DNA from: Campylobacterales bacterium
GTDB lineage: Bacteria > Campylobacterota > Campylobacteria > Campylobacterales > Nitratiruptoraceae
DNA length: 7,808 nt
Reading direction: 5' to 3'
NCBI GenBank assembly: GCA_027068245.1
Contig: JAMOUF010000195.1
Location: 1-7,808 of the forward strand
Below are positions 5,406 through 7,808 of this stretch, piece by piece; the first letter of the stretch is position 1; every line of letters begins with the position of its first letter. The notes under the pieces were generated by a model. The model ran no database searches. It saw only the letters and a program-made list of their open reading frames with translations, and was not told the origin of the DNA. Both the position numbers and the translations under genes were made by a program.

Positions 5406-6422
5406 ATGAAAAAGGTTTTAGTGGCCCTAAGCGGCGGGGTGGATTCAAGTTACAGCGCGTATCTTTTGAAAAAAGAGGGTTATGATGTGGTTGGGGTCTA
5501 TATGAAACTTCACCCAAACGAGGAGTATCACAGAAAAAACCTTGAAAACATAGAGAAAGTGGCTAAATTTCTGGATATCAAATACCATGTGCTGGATAAG
5601 ACCGATGAGTTCGACAAGATGGTTTATACCCCTTTTGTGGAGGGCTACAAGGCCGGCATCACTCCAAACCCATGCGCCGTTTGCAACAGATATATGAAGT
5701 TTGGGCAGCTTGAGCTGTTTAGAAGAGAGCTTGGTGCCGACTATCTTGCCACGGGACACTATGTAAGATGTGACGGGAAGTTTCTGTATGAGGCCAGGGA
5801 CAAAAGCAAAGACCAGAGCTACTTTCTTTTCAATGTCGAAAAAGAGGTGCTAAAAAGTGTGATTTTCCCCCTGGGAGATATGCTAAAAGAGGATGTGAAA
5901 AAGGAGGCTATGAAGATTGAGCTGTTTCAAAGCATAGCCAAACAGAAAGAGTCCAGCGAGATATGTTTCGTTGAGACCAGCTACATAGAGGTGCTAAAAG
6001 AGCACACCCCCGTGGATATGCCAGGAGAAGTTATAGACCAAAGCGGCAAGGTTGTAGGCGAGCATAAAGGGTATATGCACTACACCATCGGGAAAAGGAA
6101 GGGCTTTAGGATGTTTAGAGCCCACGAGCCACACTATGTGCTGGAGATTTTGCCCCATAAAAACCAGATTATGGTAGGAACGAGAGAGCAGCTGCAAAAA
6201 AGGCGGGTGGTTCTAAGCGGGCTCAATATGTTCGTGGAAGAAAAGGAGTTCGAGGCGGCCATAAAAATCAGATACAGGATGCCCAAGGTAAAATGCAGCG
6301 TCAAAATTGATTCCAAAGCCGCTTTGGTGGAGCTTGAAGAGCCGGTATACGGGCTTGCGAAAGGGCAGGCGGGCGTTTTGTATGATGGCGAGAGGCTTAT
6401 AGGCGGCGGATGGATTGTTTAG
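5406..6422 (+). CDS. mnmA: tRNA-specific 2-thiouridylase MnmA
   Basis: A 338-residue enzyme, somewhat shorter than the E. coli form (about 368), that adenylates and thiolates U34 of Lys, Glu and Gln tRNAs. The PP-loop ALSGGVDSS is at 7-15. PNPCAVCNRYMKFG at 87-100 carries C93, matching the E. coli nucleophile C102, and SSEICFVE at 183-190 carries C187, matching C199. TGHYVR at 116-121 and the TIGKRKGF loop at 227-234 are also conserved, and a C-terminal beta-barrel follows. Residue 90, Asp in E. coli, is Cys here. The ATG has GAGGAG five bases upstream, overlapping the flhG stop region; the gap is 9 bases. Flagellar genes usually occupy this position in related genomes. Confidence 0.96.
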   Translation: MKKVLVALSGGVDSSYSAYLLKKEGYDVVGVYMKLHPNEEYHRKNLENIEKVAKFLDIKYHVLDKTDEFDKMVYTPFVEGYKAGITPNPCAVCNRYMKFGQLELFRRELGADYLATGHYVRCDGKFLYEARDKSKDQSYFLFNVEKEVLKSVIFPLGDMLKEDVKKEAMKIELFQSIAKQKESSEICFVETSYIEVLKEHTPVDMPGEVIDQSGKVVGEHKGYMHYTIGKRKGFRMFRAHEPHYVLEILPHKNQIMVGTREQLQKRRVVLSGLNMFVEEKEFEAAIKIRYRMPKVKCSVKIDSKAALVELEEPVYGLAKGQAGVLYDGERLIGGGWIV

Positions 6423-6423
6423 A

Positions 6424-6429
6424 TATAAT
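6424..6429 (+). promoter_or_regulatory. Possible internal -10 box upstream of prs
   Basis: A perfect TATAAT starts two bases after the mnmA stop. Initiation near 6436 would leave a leader of about 17 bases before the prs start, with the ribosome binding site TTAGGAG at 6441-6447 inside it. No -35 box is evident. AT-rich sequence in a short gap can match by chance, so this is moderate evidence for separate expression of prs and lepA. Confidence 0.4.
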
Positions 6430-6452
6430 TATAAAAACTTTTAGGAGTGATA

Positions 6453-7382
6453 ATGCGGGGTTATAAGATATTTTCCGGAACGGCCCACAGGGCTTTCGCA
6501 GAGGAGATGGTGCAGTATCTGGGGCTTCCTTTGAGCAAGGCTACAATAAGCCGCTTCAGCGACGGGGAGATTAGCGTTCAAATTGGCGAGAGCGTCAGGG
6601 GCAGGGATGTGTTTATCGTCCAGCCAACGGGAGCTCCGGCAAACGCGAACCTTATGGAGCTTTTGATAATGACCGACGCCCTTAGGCGTGCGAGCGCGGC
6701 CAGTATCACGGCCGTGGTGCCTTACTTTGGATATGCAAGACAGGATAGAAAGGCGGCTCCAAGGGTGCCAATCACCGCTAAACTTGTGGCGAATCTCATG
6801 GAAAAAGCCGGGATTACAAGGGTGATTACGATGGATTTGCACGCAGGTCAGATTCAGGGCTTTTTCGATATTCCCGTAGATAACCTCTATGGCTCCATAA
6901 TATTTACCGAATATGTAAAAAACAAAAACCTTCCAAACCCCGTCGTAGCCAGTCCGGATATAGGCGGGGTTACAAGAGCCAGGTATTTCGCCCAGAAACT
7001 TGGGTATGATATGGTTATCGTGGATAAAAGAAGGGAGAAGGCCAACGAATCGGAGGTTATGAATATCATAGGCGACGTCGAGGGTAAAGACGTGATTTTG
7101 GTGGACGATATGATAGATACGGCGGGAACCATCGTAAAAGCGGCCGAGGCCTTGAAGAAAAAGGGAGCCACGAGCGTTATGGCCTGCTGCACCCATCCGG
7201 TTCTAAGCGGCCCGGCCTATGAGAGGATAGAAAAAGGGGAGCTGGACGAGCTGGTGGTAACAAACACGCTGCCTCTTAAAAAAGAGTCGCCCAAAATCAA
7301 AGTTTTAAGTGTTGCCAACCTGTTTGGCGAGGTGATTAGAAGAGTATATTTCAACGAGAGCGTCAACAGCTTATTTGCGTAA
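6453..7382 (+). CDS. prs: Ribose-phosphate pyrophosphokinase (PRPP synthetase), class I
   Basis: A 309-residue protein of the usual class I length that makes 5-phosphoribosyl 1-diphosphate from ribose 5-phosphate and ATP, feeding nucleotide, histidine, tryptophan and NAD synthesis. Motifs: FSDGE at 35-39, [11 protein letters not shown] at 90-100 (ATP contact), [11 protein letters not shown] at 128-138 with H130, the flexible loop VDKRREKAN at 190-198, and the PRPP-binding loop [11 protein letters not shown] at 216-226. The ATG at 6453 is preferred over GTG at 6447: TTAGGAG ends at 6447, five bases before the ATG, and would overlap the GTG, and MRGYKIFSG matches family N-termini. It is 30 bases after mnmA, the largest gap in the plus-strand unit, and 8 bases before lepA. 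Confidence 0.97.
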   Translation: MRGYKIFSGTAHRAFAEEMVQYLGLPLSKATISRFSDGEISVQIGESVRGRDVFIVQPTGAPANANLMELLIMTDALRRASAASITAVVPYFGYARQDRKAAPRVPITAKLVANLMEKAGITRVITMDLHAGQIQGFFDIPVDNLYGSIIFTEYVKNKNLPNPVVASPDIGGVTRARYFAQKLGYDMVIVDKRREKANESEVMNIIGDVEGKDVILVDDMIDTAGTIVKAAEALKKKGATSVMACCTHPVLSGPAYERIEKGELDELVVTNTLPLKKESPKIKVLSVANLFGEVIRRVYFNESVNSLFA

Positions 7383-7390
7383 GGAAGAGT

Positions 7391-7808
7391 ATGGAAAATA
7401 TCAGGAACTTCTCTATCATAGCCCATATCGACCACGGTAAAAGCACTCTTGCCGACAGGCTGATACAGGAATGTGGGGCTATCGAAGATAGGAAGATGAG
7501 CGAACAGGTGATGGATACGATGGATATAGAAAAAGAGCGGGGCATCACCATCAAGGCCCAAAGCGTGCGGCTAAAGTATAAAAAAGATGGCAAGGAGTAT
7601 ATCCTAAACCTCATAGATACCCCCGGACACGTGGATTTCAGCTATGAGGTGAGCCGCTCCCTGGCCTCCAGCGAAGGGGCGTTGCTGGTGGTGGATGCCA
7701 GCCAGGGCGTGGAGGCGCAGACCATCGCCAATGTCTATATCGCTTTGGAAAACGACCTTGAGCTCATACCTGTTATCAACAAAATAGACCTGCCCGCAGC
7801 CGACCCGG
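7391..7808 (+). CDS. lepA: Elongation factor 4 (LepA), N-terminal part; cut by the window edge
   Basis: 139 complete codons of a translational GTPase, about a quarter of the usual 600 residues. All G motifs expected in this part are intact: G1 AHIDHGKST at 11-19, G2 RGITIK at 50-55, G3 DTPGH at 76-80 and G4 NKID at 130-133. The N-terminus [17 protein letters not shown], together with [13 protein letters not shown] and [11 protein letters not shown], distinguishes LepA from EF-G, BipA and TetM relatives. LepA acts on ribosomes, with proposed roles in back-translocation or initiation and subunit maturation. The ATG has AAGGAAGAG (7381-7389) just upstream, overlapping the prs stop codon, so prs and lepA are probably cotranscribed. 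Confidence 0.97.
   Translation, partial: MENIRNFSIIAHIDHGKSTLADRLIQECGAIEDRKMSEQVMDTMDIEKERGITIKAQSVRLKYKKDGKEYILNLIDTPGHVDFSYEVSRSLASSEGALLVVDASQGVEAQTIANVYIALENDLELIPVINKIDLPAADP

Noticed and set aside
6447..6452. GTG at 6447 as the prs start
   Set aside because: The GTG overlaps the TTAGGAG ribosome binding site itself; the ATG at 6453 is correctly spaced and matches PRPP synthetase N-termini.
6441..7196. A long open frame (251 codons) antisense to prs
   Set aside because: Its predicted protein has no recognisable motif, is rich in His, Cys and Trp in a pattern typical of reverse-strand translation, and lies wholly opposite a well-conserved prs gene.
1..7808. Mobile element, phage, defence system, CRISPR or tRNA genes
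   Set aside because: Genes are contiguous, conserved housekeeping genes with uniform base and codon use. I saw no direct repeats, transposase, integrase, repeat-spacer pattern or tRNA-like cloverleaf.

Overview
This window looks like a chromosomal housekeeping region of a Campylobacterota (Epsilonproteobacteria) bacterium with moderate GC content. The order aroQ - pepQ - folK - flhG on one strand, with an amidohydrolase gene and sppA diverging from it, matches what I remember of Helicobacter pylori (aroQ-pepQ-folK-flhF-flhG) and Campylobacter jejuni (folK-flhF-flhG near aroQ, an amidohydrolase and sppA). Codon use is rich in ATA (Ile) and AGA/AGG (Arg). That would suit a deep-branching or thermophilic vent-type member, but this is only an inference. 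No mobile element, CRISPR array, rRNA or tRNA is visible.

Layout. (1) Positions 1-440, plus strand: the last 29 codons of an unidentified gene, overlapped by a gamma-glutamylcyclotransferase-like gene. (2) Positions 426-2538, minus strand: a two-gene unit, an aminodeoxyfutalosine deaminase-type amidohydrolase followed by the membrane protease SppA. It ends tail-to-tail on, and overlaps, the cyclotransferase gene. (3) Positions 2539-2602: the only real intergenic gap, 64 bp, holding two facing TATAAT boxes for the divergent units. (4) Positions 2603-7808, plus strand: seven tightly packed genes, aroQ, an M24 peptidase (pepQ), folK, flhG, mnmA, prs and the 5' part of lepA. Gaps are 0-30 bp or overlaps, so this is probably one operon, perhaps re-initiated at a TATAAT just before prs.

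Functions. The genes cover chorismate synthesis (aroQ), chorismate-derived menaquinone synthesis (the deaminase), folate synthesis (folK), peptide turnover and membrane proteolysis (pepQ, sppA), tRNA 2-thiolation (mnmA), PRPP supply (prs) and a translational GTPase (lepA).

The most notable feature is what is missing. flhF, expected between folK and flhG, is absent. The flagellar genes expected after flhG are replaced by mnmA. The FlhG protein itself starts directly at its Walker A strand, without the N-terminal helix that works with FlhF. All its ATPase motifs and its C-terminal amphipathic tail are intact. This suggests a MinD-like ATPase kept for a job other than flagellar placement, perhaps in cell division, in a lineage that has lost or relocated flagellar genes. 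I found no wholly new gene system; the other findings concern gene junctions, start codons, promoters and one cysteine pattern.
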